Part shown: in pieces, positions 20,471-30,200 of the stretch | Layout of the letters: every line of letters starts with the position of its first letter | Numbering within the stretch: position 1 is the stretch's first letter | Origin: Zopfochytrium polystomum | Lineage: Eukaryota; Chytridiomycota; Chytridiomycetes; Chytridiales; Chytridiaceae | Length of the DNA: 40,821 bases | Reading direction: 5' to 3' | NCBI GenBank assembly: GCA_025765615.1 | Contig: JAIVFJ010000442.1 | Span: 1-40,821, forward strand | Notes under the pieces: generated by a model | The model's input: only the letters and a program-made list of their open reading frames with translations | Told to the model about the DNA's origin: nothing | The model's database searches: none | Program-made: the position numbers and the translations under genes

Positions 20471-21158
20471 TCTATGCAAAGCTCTTTCGTTTTAATCTTT
20501 GACCCTCCAAAATGACAAACGCCCCTGACTTTTTGATGATGTGGGTGTGGCAGGAATGTGTGGCAAAAAAGAGGTTACTAGTTTTTCTCTTTCTCTCCAA
20601 GTTGGGGAGATTATCCATAACAGAGTTTTCTCTTTTCTCTCCAAGTTGGGGAGAAGGACTACCAACAAGCACACATCTCCACTTCATTCACTCCTTCCAC
20701 TTGCCACTCAGAGTAGACTGTTTACACATGTGATAAAGCCTGTTGGTCAAGTCAAGTGGATGTGGCTGTGGGCAGTTGGGTGTGGTGCATTCTCAATTGC
20801 TTGTGTTTCCATGCACAAGTTCCCAGCTGGTGGCCTTCCAATCCCTACATGGTCTGCTCACTTCTCTCTTTCCCCCCCTTGTCACTGGCAACAACAACTA
20901 GTGAGCGCAGCAGTCTATCAAGATTCTCCACCTGAGTGGCTTCACACCATCCAAATCCACAGGGTGGAATTAGAGGCACTGGGGGCTTCCGGGACTAAGG
21001 AATCATACCCTTAGACCAAAGCCCCATGCTTTTTTCAGAAGTGCCTCGACCTCTGTGCTGCAACCTAGAAACTGGGTACTTGACCGTCAATTGAGGCTGA
21101 CACCATACCCACAGGCCATGAAAAGTCTCACAATCTGCCCATTGCAGACCGAGTGACA
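20471..21158. other. Gene-free stretch with dispersed repeat copy
   Basis: No gene was recognised. Bases 20619-20730 are a plus-oriented copy of the repeat also found at 16333 (+) and 16848 (-), with the core ACACACATCTCCACTTCATT. CTCCAAGTTGGGGAGA occurs twice close together (about 20595 and 20638). The remainder shows nothing I can assign. Confidence 0.5.
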
Positions 21159-21231
21159 CGAGCGTGCCAGGGGTCAAACCTGGAATCTCTTGATTTGTAG
21201 TCAAGCAGGGTAACTATTTTGCCACACACCC
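21159..21231 (-). tRNA. tRNA-like locus (anticodon loop ACA) with a defective D arm
   Basis: A 73-nt sequence with acceptor GGGTGTG/CACGCTC, anticodon stem CTTGA/TCAAG with loop CTACAAA (nominal anticodon ACA, Cys), and T stem CCAGG/CCTGG. The D stem cannot form. Segment lengths are the same as in the Arg(TCG)-like locus at 15423-15495, and both share TGGC-AAAT-GTTACC in the D region. A34 is unusual for Cys tRNA, so this is probably a pseudogene or SINE head. Confidence 0.45.
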
Positions 21232-21608
21232 ACATTAGCGCCTTTGGCTTGTATGCTTCCATCGCTATCTTAGGACTTCCAAACGCATGACTCTTTAAGT
21301 CAAATCAACCTCTCAGCGCTAAAATGCAATCCCAGTTACCCCAATCCCATTCCCAAGATCTTCTGCAGTATGAAATACAGAGCCCCTGCTGCATCAGGTC
21401 CAGAGAAGCATAATCCAAGATCCTGATCAAAGGGGAATATCTGTATCCTCTTTAAAACACATGCATTCTGGTGCTTTGGGGCTAACTGCACCCAACTAGC
21501 TGCATCCAAAAAGAGCAGATCTAACCTGCCACCCACACAACTTTATGCGCAACTAAGGCAATAACTGCAACAGAGGAGCCGAGCAAGCTGGTTATGCAAC
21601 ACTCTGTC
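21232..21608. other. Gene-free spacer between tRNA loci
   Basis: No supported coding region or repeat was seen. Confidence 0.4.
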
Positions 21609-21690
21609 CGACAACGGCAGGACTCGAACCTGCGCACGGAAACCGTAACAGATTTCTAGTCTGTCGCCTTAACCACTCGGCCACGTTGTC
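21609..21690 (-). tRNA. tRNA-Ser(AGA)
   Basis: An 82-nt class II tRNA. It has acceptor GACAACG/CGTTGTC, anticodon stem with CAGA/TCTG and loop CTAGAAA (anticodon AGA), an extended variable arm, and T arm containing GGTTCGAGTCC. All canonical; no intron. Confidence 0.95.
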
Positions 21691-21846
21691 TGTGCCTCCT
21701 GTCCAATAGGCCACTTTCAATTGGTACTTACCAGTCCCACTTGCAGGCAGCTCCAAACCTGGATGTGCAGCAGCAGCCTGATATTGCACTGATCCACAGA
21801 CAACTTCAGTCCCTGGCTTTGGCTTGCCAATGGCCCAACACAAAAT

Positions 21847-22149
21847 TTAAATCATCCAAAAAGATGATTCTCCTGGTTTGGCATCAATGATGTTGCAGGA
21901 TGATCCAGAGTCGATAAGGGCCTTGGTTGTGATGGTTGACTTGGGTGAGAGTTGAATCTTGACATCCATGGTGAGTTGGTGGGGCTTGGAATCTGAGGTG
22001 TTTGTGGTGCTGGTGGTGGTGATGAAACAGGGGCAGCTTGGAGGAGGGTCCAGGGAATTGCCCCTCAGTGAGCCTGGACCTGGGAGTTTGGGTGCTTCTT
22101 CCTTGGGCAGTCCTTGACAGCATGCTCCTTGGAGCCACAGTAGAAACAC
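21847..22149 (-). pseudogene. Truncated protease start of a second Ty3/gypsy element
   Basis: This frame overlaps the end of the gag ORF in the -1 frame relation and contains the retropepsin motif ALIDSGSSCNIID. Just after it the sequence stops resembling a protease and a stop codon follows, so the element is broken at about 21.88 kb. No reverse transcriptase or integrase follows. A -1 frameshift between gag and pol would be normal for many Ty3 elements, but I did not identify a clear slippery site. Confidence 0.75.
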
Positions 22150-22988
22150 AGTCCCTGCTGGGCCCTCCTTGTTTTCTCCTCTTGGCTCAGAGGACCCTTA
22201 GGAAGTGTCTCAACTGCATCCACTTGCATGGGTTCAGGAACTGTAAGAGCTTGAGGGACTGGGGTAGGTCTTGATGTAGTTCCTACTTGTCTTTGCTTCA
22301 GCCTCTTGGAGTAGAGTCTGTTGTCAATCTTGATGGCAAGGAGAATGTACTCTTCCAAGGTCTCAGGGATGTGCAGAGACTGGGAGAGCATGTCTTGGAT
22401 AGACTCATGGAGACCATCATGGTACAGCTCCATCAAGGCTGCGTCATTGTATCCAGAGTCTCTGGTTAGTTGCTTGAATTGGTTGGTGTAGGCCACACAA
22501 GATTGCTTTCCTTGCTTGATATGCTTGAGCTTGGATCTTGCTGTCCAAGATGCGTAGGGGTCACCAAAGGTAGCTTCCAGCCCCTCCCAGAGCTCTTGCA
22601 GGGTGGTGGGTGTGCTTGGGAGAGATCTGTACCATGATTGAGCTTGACCAGACAGGAGGGTGCTTGTGAAAAGAACCTTGACTTGCTCACTGGGGAATCT
22701 TGAAGGTTGGAGAAGGATGACATTCTCCACATTGGCCATAAAGTTCCTGAGGTCTTTGGCCAGCCCAGTGAACTTGTCAGGGCTGGGAACCTTGGGCTCT
22801 CTTGCTTGGTTCGCTTGGGGCAGGGGAAGAGCTTGATGTTCTTGTTGGTGAAGTTGTTGTTGAAGCTGGTGCTGCTGGTGAAGGACTTGTTCTTGAAGTT
22901 GGTGTGTCTGTCTTGAAAGGGCTTGTAATTGGTCCATCAAGGCTTGGAAGGCAGTTGCATCAGGGAAGGTGTTGTTTGGGTCAGACAT
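22065..22988 (-). CDS. Gag protein of a truncated Ty3/gypsy element
   Basis: A 307-residue protein. A Gln/His-rich coiled-coil-like N terminus (about 15-60) is followed by a retrotransposon Gag capsid region (PDKFTG, LRNFMANVENV, then SWYRSLP and WEGLEATFGD), and ends with a zinc knuckle CFYCGSKEHAVKDC (CX2CX4HX4C). Gag packages element RNA in virus-like particles. The reading frame is open throughout, but the rest of the element is missing beyond the protease start, so this copy is not autonomous. It is unrelated at first sight to the Gag part of the large element. A TATA box and heat-shock elements lie upstream. Confidence 0.88.
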   Translation of the reverse strand: MSDPNNTFPDATAFQALMDQLQALSRQTHQLQEQVLHQQHQLQQQLHQQEHQALPLPQANQAREPKVPSPDKFTGLAKDLRNFMANVENVILLQPSRFPSEQVKVLFTSTLLSGQAQSWYRSLPSTPTTLQELWEGLEATFGDPYASWTARSKLKHIKQGKQSCVAYTNQFKQLTRDSGYNDAALMELYHDGLHESIQDMLSQSLHIPETLEEYILLAIKIDNRLYSKRLKQRQVGTTSRPTPVPQALTVPEPMQVDAVETLPKGPLSQEEKTRRAQQGLCFYCGSKEHAVKDCPRKKHPNSQVQAH

Positions 22989-23385
22989 GATGGCAGAGAG
23001 TAGTAGGAGAGGGTGAAGTGAATTATGATGTCAGGAACATGGCAGGACAGGGCAAGGCAGACAAGGAACTGAGAGGAGCGATGACTGTATTGGAAACAAT
23101 AATTCACTTGAGGGATGGGACAGGTCCCCCATCCCCCTTTTATACCTTTTGAGAGTGTTCCTTGTCAAGACTCAAAGAAAGCTCCAGAAAGAGCAATTAG
23201 TAATACAATGATACCAATGATACCAATGACAACAAGACAAGTCAGGGAAGCAAAGAAGGTTCCAGAAGGTTCCACAAGGTTCCATGAAGGAATGTTCTAG
23301 AAGGTTCCAGAGGTTTCCAGAGGGTGATTCATAACACACAGCATTGATGCAGAAGCAGCCAATAGCGGCAAGGTTTCTGATACCA
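22989..23385 (-). promoter_or_regulatory. Leader of the truncated element with TATA box and heat-shock-element array
   Basis: On the minus strand TATAAAAG lies at 23137-23144, about 150 bp upstream of the gag start. Further upstream, alternating GAA and TTC triplets at a strict 5-bp period run at 23255, 23260, 23265 and 23270, with another TTC at 23280 and a second run at 23295, 23300 and 23305. This matches the heat-shock factor consensus nGAAnnTTCn. A primer-binding-like sequence is at 23366-23385. Confidence 0.6.
23366..23385 (-). other. Primer-binding-site-like sequence of the truncated element
   Basis: The minus strand reads TGGTATCAGAAACCTTGCC directly after an LTR-like end in CA. The first ten bases equal the widespread initiator-Met primer site TGGTATCAGA. 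Confidence 0.55.
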
Positions 23386-23549
23386 TGAGATCTTTTCTAT
23401 TTCTCATTGTTGAAAAAGGGAAAGGAAAGGCATTTGTAAGGACAAAAAAGGAAGTACAATCCTCTTCTACAGCAGGGAATTTGCTCAGCCATACCATTGT
23501 TCTGAATCGCAGGAATAGTGCCTGCATAACTTAATCCCCCTCTTTTACA
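23386..23549 (-). repeat. Small LTR (164 bp) of the truncated Ty3/gypsy element
   Basis: On the minus strand it starts TGTAAAAGAGGGGG and ends GATCTCA, immediately followed by the primer-site-like sequence. The TG...CA termini and position upstream of gag support an LTR. No second copy is in the window, so the ends are not confirmed. Confidence 0.5.
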
Positions 23550-23755
23550 ATACTGGCAGTGGCAAGTCCTGGAATTCCTGGAGTATCCAAGGCTCAAGCT
23601 CCTACATGTGCCAGCACTGCTGTACAGCAACTGGATGATTGGGCTAAAGCAGATTGCCCTTGAAAATTTCCCCTCAGCATCATCTGAGGATTACTTAAGA
23701 GGACAAAGTTGCAAGCCATCCAGTTGCGTGGTTGCCACAGAAACCCTCAACTCTA

Positions 23756-23827
23756 CTCCCAGTCCGGGAATTGAACCCGGGTCTACCCCGTGACAGGGGG
23801 TGATACTAGCCACTATACTAACTGGGA
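23756..23827 (-). tRNA. tRNA-Asp(GTC)
   Basis: A 72-nt canonical tRNA. It has acceptor TCCCAGT/ACTGGGA, anticodon loop CTGTCAC within stem CCCC/GGGG (anticodon GTC), T arm containing GGTTCAATTCC, and discriminator G. The truncated element's LTR lies about 206 bp downstream of its 3' end. Confidence 0.95.
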
Positions 23828-23971
23828 CTGCACTATTCCCTCACACTTGTATTTACAATGTCTATAGAGATTTTAGGATCTCAGGTTTCTTTAAAATTTT
23901 CCAACCAACAGCTGAAGCCCTTGTTGCCAATAGCCCACTTCATGCCGTGGAGAGACACTGCCAGCCAAGCG

Positions 23972-24007
<36 letters not shown>

Positions 24008-24166
24008 CACTCCTGTTTTAAGATTTTTTTGACAAGGAAATCGCTCGCCATCAGCCATGTTGGTTGCCCTTCACCGTCGAAAGTAAAGTCATGGTCCCAT
24101 GATACTCATTCCGCGCTAGTGGTTTCGGGATATCCAGGCTGGCATTACCCTGGTGACGCACGTGGT
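23828..24166. repeat. Gene-free stretch with a (GA)n microsatellite
   Basis: About 23971-24007 is a GA run. Otherwise no gene was seen between tRNA-Asp and the trefoil-like remnant. Confidence 0.6.
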
Positions 24167-24765
24167 TTAGGCGGAGTGGATCGTTCCGCCGGCAAGGTAC
24201 GTGATTTGCTGCCAAACGCTCTCGCTGTCGCACGGGACGATCGAAATAGCCCTGCCGGGGTTGATAGAGTAAAGGAAAACCATCAAAACACACGGTTTCA
24301 AACATGAGGCAAAGGCTAAGTGGGAGGGCGTTCGAGGAAAACACCCTCCCCCCTCCGAAACACTCACGTAAGTAACGAACAGCGACAGGCATCCGGTGGA
24401 GGAGACCTGCTTTTCGAATGCTTATCTGACTTTGCAGTTGTTTGTGTTGTGGAGTCGGATCTAGAACTTGCTGGAGACGACGGGTTAAGACAGCGCTTGG
24501 GGACGGGGTGGACGTGGTGGGTGTGGTGGTGGTCGGATGGGAGGAGGGCGAGGGGCTGATGGGGGGAGTACCCAACTCTTCTCTCTCGCGGAATCGGCGG
24601 CGGCGTGGCTGTCCTTGATGGAGGTCTTTGCGGTCTTCCGAGACCATCCTTTTTTTTTTTCTTTTTTTTTTTGTTATTATTCCACGCAGCCACTTGCTGC
24701 GTGACAGGAGGAAGTGAAATAAAATATACAGTGTATTGACGAAATAGCCATCGAAATAAAGACAT
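24167..24765 (-). pseudogene. Short relative or remnant of the neighbouring beta-trefoil membrane protein gene
   Basis: The exon at 24251-24167 encodes a segment with CDSESVWQQITYLAGGTIH, closely matching the last exon of the next gene (CNSRETFQQLTYLSDGTIH), and begins at the equivalent splice acceptor. It ends at TAA just after the shared motif, whereas the neighbour continues about 25 residues further. A good donor (GTGAGT, intron 24367-24252) joins in phase to a Ser/Pro-rich open frame up to an ATG at 24765, which would give about 160 aa. That frame has a poly-Lys run and no clear membrane segment. It may be a degraded duplicate or a short real gene. Confidence 0.4.
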
Positions 24766-24837
24766 GCGCGCAATTTGAAAATGATCTATTCGATGTGCTC
24801 TTTTTCGCTCTCTTTCCCACATTTGGAGCAGAGCAAA

Positions 24838-24838
<1 letters not shown>

Positions 24839-24868
<30 letters not shown>
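24839..24868. repeat. (CA)n microsatellite
   Basis: An uninterrupted CA dinucleotide run between the remnant and the trefoil gene. Confidence 0.9.
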
Positions 24869-24870
<2 letters not shown>

Positions 24871-24906
24871 CCCTTCCTCCAACACTGCTCCATTCAACCC
24901 GTTTTT

Positions 24907-26248
24907 TCAAGAAACTGGCACCAAATCAAAGCTCGCGCACGGCCCCTGAAGCGACACGGCGAGGCTGGAGCTTACGCACGAGCCTAAATGGTCGTGGATG
25001 GTTCCGTCGCTCAGGTACGTGAGTTGCTGAAACGTTTCGCGGGAGTTGCACGTTTCGATGGAAATGGACTTTTGAAAAGGAAAAAAATTCGGTGGGGGGA
25101 AGGGGTTAGTAGCCGTTGGGACATTCAGGGAGGGGGCGAACTCTAATTTTTTTCGAAGCGAAGCAACCAAAAAGAAAAAAAAAAAAAAAAAAAAAAAAAA
25201 GAAGCAGGTGGGGCTTTTTATTTACCACGATCCCGAACGTCGAGATGCACCCGCCCGACGCGACCTGCCTCCAGACGGGCCCGTCCCTCGTAAACACCTG
25301 CCTGCTGGCCGCGGCGGGCGCGGCCTCGCACTGCTCGAGCACGGCGCCGGCCACGCAACTCGCGGTGCCACGGAGGCGGATCTGGAACGTTGTCGGTATG
25401 GCCGATTGGCCGGGTGACGCGGTCGCGGTTGGGGACGACGGCGACGATGACGACGATGACGACGACGAGAGGGGAGGATCGCTTTCGGTGACGGTTGGCT
25501 GCGATGAAGAAGAGTTTTTGTTCTTGTTTGTGACGATGACGGCGGCCGCGATGGCGGCGGCGGCGACGATGGCGGCGGCGAGGAGGACGAGGGCGGCGAG
25601 GAGGATCGTATCTGCAAGAAAAGCAGAAAAGAGAGAGGGAAAGACACCGGTAAGCAAAACAGCAGGATCTCTCTCTCTCTCTCTCTCTCTTTTCCATCTT
25701 TCCAGTGGTACTCAACTCTTTTTCTTCTTCTCCGGCGGCGGCGGCTGCGACGCGAATCCCCCCAGCCTCGCGTTCCCACCTCCGTAAGGGCCCGCGTCGG
25801 CGGCGGTGGCGCCCTTGAAGAAGAGCGCCGAGTCAACGACGGGGTTGACGGGGACGGCCGGGTACGGCGTGGGCGGGGCCGCGGCGGCGGCGTTGGACGA
25901 GGAGGCGCTGCTGCTGGCGGAGGGTTGGACAGGAGGAGCTCGCGACGACGACGACGACGACGAGGGATCGGCGGTGAGCTTCGGGGGGAACAGCGGCTGC
26001 CTCGTGTCGCGGGGCGACGCCGCCGCCGCGGCGGCGGGCTCGGGCGGGAACAGCGGCTGCTTGGTGCCGCGGGGCGCTGCTGCGGGCTGCGCGGCCAGGT
26101 GGGCGGGGTACACGGTGTGGTACGACGGGGCGGGGTCTAACAACTCGCCCGCCGCTGTGCTCGCCGAGGCCGTCGGCGGCCATCGCTTCTGCTCCAAGTC
26201 CCGCGGGCCCGGCGTCGTCGTCGTCGTCGGCGGCTGCAGTGCCGTCAT
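24907..26248 (-). CDS. Type II membrane protein with beta-trefoil (ricin-B-lectin-like) repeats
   Basis: Three exons: 26248-25717, 25611-25226 and 25068-24907, joined in phase to 359 aa. The N-terminal 177 residues are Pro/Ser/Ala-rich and end in a Lys cluster. A single membrane helix (about 179-204) follows, then a Ser-rich stalk and a C-terminal domain (about 245-358). The domain has repeat signatures of the QxW/ricin-B fold: FQIRLRGTASCV, RQVFTRDGPVW, GGCIS, CNSRETFQQLTYLSDGTI, GSCV. The positively charged flank before the helix suggests a cytosolic N terminus and an outside, probably carbohydrate-binding, C terminus. There is no catalytic toxin chain. Acceptors are TTGCAG and TTCAAAAG; the first donor (GTTGAG) is weak. 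The start was chosen as the ATG that begins the Pro-rich region; an in-frame opening upstream looks like UTR. Confidence 0.65.
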
Positions 26249-27286
26249 TGCCCCTTTCAGTTCCTGTCTTTTTTTTCCTTTTTTTTTTCTTCTATCTTCC
26301 AACGGCGGCAAAGACAAGAAACGAGCAAATTTATAAAATGTTCCTTTTTCTTGTAAGCTTTCCTTTTTTGGAGAGTTGATATAAATGCTTTCTTTTTTCG
26401 CTCTCTGTTTCTGGCAAGGCCTGTCTTGTGGTTGCCAGAAAAGGCAATGTGGAGTCGGGTGGGTGGGTGTCTCTCCACAATTCCAATCCCTGTGTCGACC
26501 AAGAGCACAGGTTTTTGCAGCAACCAACGTGCCGCTTCTTGAACATCGGGCTTGGGACGACGATGACGACAGACGAGCAGGGACGGTCAAGAGCGAGAGC
26601 TTTATGACGACTGGGCGCTAGTGTTCTTTTTGCTTTTCTTTTCTTCTTTCGGCTTGGGGAGTTCGCTGTCAGTTCTGTCCGAACCGCGGCTTCCCCACCA
26701 CTCCACCACTCACTCAGGGTTAGCCCAAAAAAAACACACACCCACTATATTGTCGTCGGGCGGTGGCGCGGTGGGTAGGTAGAGAAGATTAGAAAAACAC
26801 TGCCAGCGCCAACCCCTCCTCTCCCGACTCCCCTCGCCCGACTCAACCCTGGAACAAAAAAAATTGAGCCGAAAGGACTAACGGGACGGGAGGGGAGGAA
26901 AAGGAAAAACTAAAGACGCACGGTTTGGATAGAATAAGGCGCAGCAAGGCAGGCAAGAGCGTTTTTTTTTTTTTGGCGAAAGGGGGCGGGGGTGCGGGGT
27001 CCGACAAGGCGCTAAACAACGAAGGAAACGAGACCAGTCGATAAAACAAAGGAAGAGCAAAAAGGGTGAAACGGGAAGGGTGGGGTGGCGGGGGATACCA
27101 TGATAAATCGGTTCGGGCCGGCCGCACTTCTTTCCTCTCCTCCAAAAAGTGGAGGCAAGTAGCAGTCAGGTAGCCGTGGGGGTCGGGTGTCCGCATCGAC
27201 ACCCATCAGTTTCACCCCCCCGAAATTCTCTTGCGTTTGTCATTGCAGCCGCCCACGTCCCCCGTCCGGCCGTTCCTACTCTACGC
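26249..27286. other. Intergenic region, 5' of the trefoil gene and 3' of the ABC transporter
   Basis: Homopolymer T and A runs and pyrimidine-rich patches. No supported gene; both neighbours are on the minus strand. It should hold the trefoil gene's promoter and the transporter's polyadenylation site, but I cannot assign exact signals. Confidence 0.5.
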
Positions 27287-30200
27287 CTACACCGCACCCG
27301 CGGCGGTGGACGACGTCCCAAGAGTAGTGGCAGAAGCCGCAGCGGCCTCGGCCTCGGCCTCCTCGCGCTCTCGCTCGACCTCGCGCTTCCTCGCGGCCTC
27401 GCGAAGCGCCTCAAAGTTCTGTTCGCCGGTAGCCTCGGCGAGGCTCCTAAACACGGCGGCGTCGCCGCGCGGTTTGTCGAGGAGGACCGCGGGCCTGTCA
27501 AACTCGACGACGGCGCCGCGGTCGAGGACGAGGACGCGGTCGAAACCTGCGATGGTGTTGAGGCGGTGCGCGATGGAGATGACTGTGGAGGACTTGAAGT
27601 GGGTGCGGATGGATTCCTGGATGAGGAGGTCGGCGGCGGGGTCGACGGAGGCGGTGGCCTCGTCGAGGAAGAGGAGCTTGGACTTTTGGAGGATGGCGCG
27701 GCCGAGGCAGACGAGCTGGCGCTGGCCGACCGAGAGGTTGCGGCCGCCTTCGGCGACCGCGCCGTCGAGCTTTTCCGGGAGGCTGGCCACGTACTCTTTC
27801 ATGCCGATCCACTCGAGGACCTCCCAGACGTCCGCGTCCGTGAAGCGGTTCTCGACGTCGAGGTTGGTGCGCAGGGTGCCTGTGAAGAGCGTGGGTTCCT
27901 GCGTGATGATTTGCAGCCGCGAGCGGAGGGTCGCGAGCCCGAGCTCTTGGATGTTTTGCCCGTCAATGAGCACCGTGCCGGCGGCTGGCTCGACGATGCG
28001 GAAGAGCACCGCGAGGAGCGTCGACTTGCCGGAACCCGTGCGCCCGACAATACCAATCTACGTAGAGTGTGGACAAGGACAAGCCATTTAAATAATACTC
28101 CACGAAAAAAAAAAAAAATTTTTTTTATCGCTGACAGCGGTACCTTTTCTCCCGGCTTGATATCAATGGTAAACTCCTTGAGCACGGCGTGGTCCGGGCG
28201 ACTCGGGTACCGCACTTCGAGATTCGAGATGGTGACGGCACCGGCGGACGGCCACGAGGCGTCGGGGTCGGTCGGCAGCTCGCTTGGCGCCTCGACGGGA
28301 ATGTCGTTGCTGTAAAAATCGAGACGCTCCACGGCGTTCATCTGTGCGAGAATGTGGGAGCGTCGAAGGAGAAATACATAATACGCAGAACGTGGTAATC
28401 GTCAGAGTCGGACAGACGTAACGATTCGAACGAGAAGACTAGCACGGCACAGCCTCGTACTCACCTCCGATTCGACCTGGGCGACCGACTTGATCAAGAA
28501 CCCCATGCTCTCAATAATACCCAACGCATAAGTCAGCGTCAGGCCAATAGTAGACGGGTCGACCTTCCCTGTGACGCCGAGCAGCGAGATGGTGAGGGTG
28601 AGGAGCGACGCGAGCAGCTCGATGCGGATCGACACCCAGATCGGGGAGCAGAGGTACAGGTACCGCGGCGAGTTGAAGAGGTCGGTGAGGAGGCGCTGGC
28701 GGGCGACGAAGCGGTTTTCGGCCTTGAAGGCGCGAATGGAGGCCAGGCCGGCGAGGGTTTCCGAGATGTGGGCGTAGAGCGGGGAGCGCTGGGTTGCGTC
28801 GAGGCGCTTGAGCTCGCGCTTGGAGGCGCGGTAGAAGACCATGATCAGGTAGTAGAGCCCGATCAAGGGAACAATCAGTGCTGGATGAATTCGGGGGCGG
28901 GGGGTTAGGTGAACGAAAATCTGCTGGACGAGAAGTGCGTTGGCAATGACGGTCGACCAACTCACCTAACACCGCGGGGAAGTACGCGATAAGCAGCGCA
29001 AAAGACCCGAGCAGCTGCACCGATGAGAAAAGGACGAAAAAGTAAAATACCCATAGTTGTTGGTCGACAGACTCAATGTCTTTACTGAAACGGTTGAGGA
29101 TGCGGCCGATTGGCTGCGCATGGGATGGGGAAACGACGGCGGGTCAGAAACAGAAAATGACCTAGCGATTTCTTTTTTTTTTGCCACTCCTTTGGAGAAA
29201 TGCGGGGTAGGTTTACCTGACTTTCAAAGAAGGACATGGGTGCTCGCATAAGGCGCGCCAGAGCCGCTTTGTGGTAGTATAAACTAGCGAGGTATCCCCC
29301 GAGAAGTACGAGGCCATTCAACAGGACTGTTGAAGGAGAATGGAAGATTAGCCACAGCGTGTACAGAAACAACGCGCAAGCATCCAAAAACCACACACGC
29401 TGAAACTTACACAAAGCAACAGCCTGCACGCCGCCGAGGCCGCCGTACACCTTGACATAACCGTCGAGGCCCAGCCCATCAAACTTGCCCTGCGCCCACC
29501 AGGTCAGCCACTGGTTAGCGAGGATCGCCGACGCCTGCTCCATCAGGGCGGCGATGACGACCGGAATGACGACGGCCCACCCGCCGGACGCCTGGAAGAA
29601 GCTGACCCAGACGCGCTTGCGCAGGGTTCCTGTGGCGCGGTCCTCGTCCTCGACAATGTCCTTGCCGCCGCCGACGCCCTCGCCGCCGAGGTCGCCGTCG
29701 GCGCCGTCAGTGGCGCGGTCGTCGCCCCCATCCCCGTCGCCGTCTCCGGTCTTGCTGCCCGCGGCGCTCTTGCGCTTCTGTTTCTTTTTGCCGTCGGCGT
29801 CGCCGTCGACGTCGGCGGAGCCGACCGTGTAACCGCGCATCATGACCGAGAGCGCGCCGTCGGGGTCCTTTGTGAGTGCGTCAAAGGTGCCGACCTCGGC
29901 GACCTTCCCCTTGTCGAGGACGACGATGAGGTCGGCGGCGGGGAGGAGGTGGAGCTGGTGGGTGACGAGGACGACTGTTTTGTGGGCGAGGGCGCCGCGG
30001 ATGCACCTGTTGAAGACGGCGGCGCCGACGTGGGCGTCGAGGGCGGAGATGGGGTCGTCGAGGAGGTAGATGTCTGCGTCCTCGTAGACGGCGCGGGCGA
30101 GGGAGACGCGGGCCTGCTGGCCGCCGCTGAGGTTGACGCCCTTTTCGCCGATCATTGTTTTGCGGCCGCCGGCGAGCATGGCGAGGTCGGCTTCGAGCAT

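Noticed and set aside
27149..28315. 388-codon plus-strand open frame opposite the ABC transporter NBD2
   Set aside because: Antisense shadow of GC-rich coding sequence; composition is Arg/Gly/Val-rich with no family motif.
29015..29050. Possible 36-bp intron in the ABC transporter exon 6 (GT...CAG)
   Set aside because: It is a multiple of three without stop and reads as a continuous membrane helix, so it was kept as exon.
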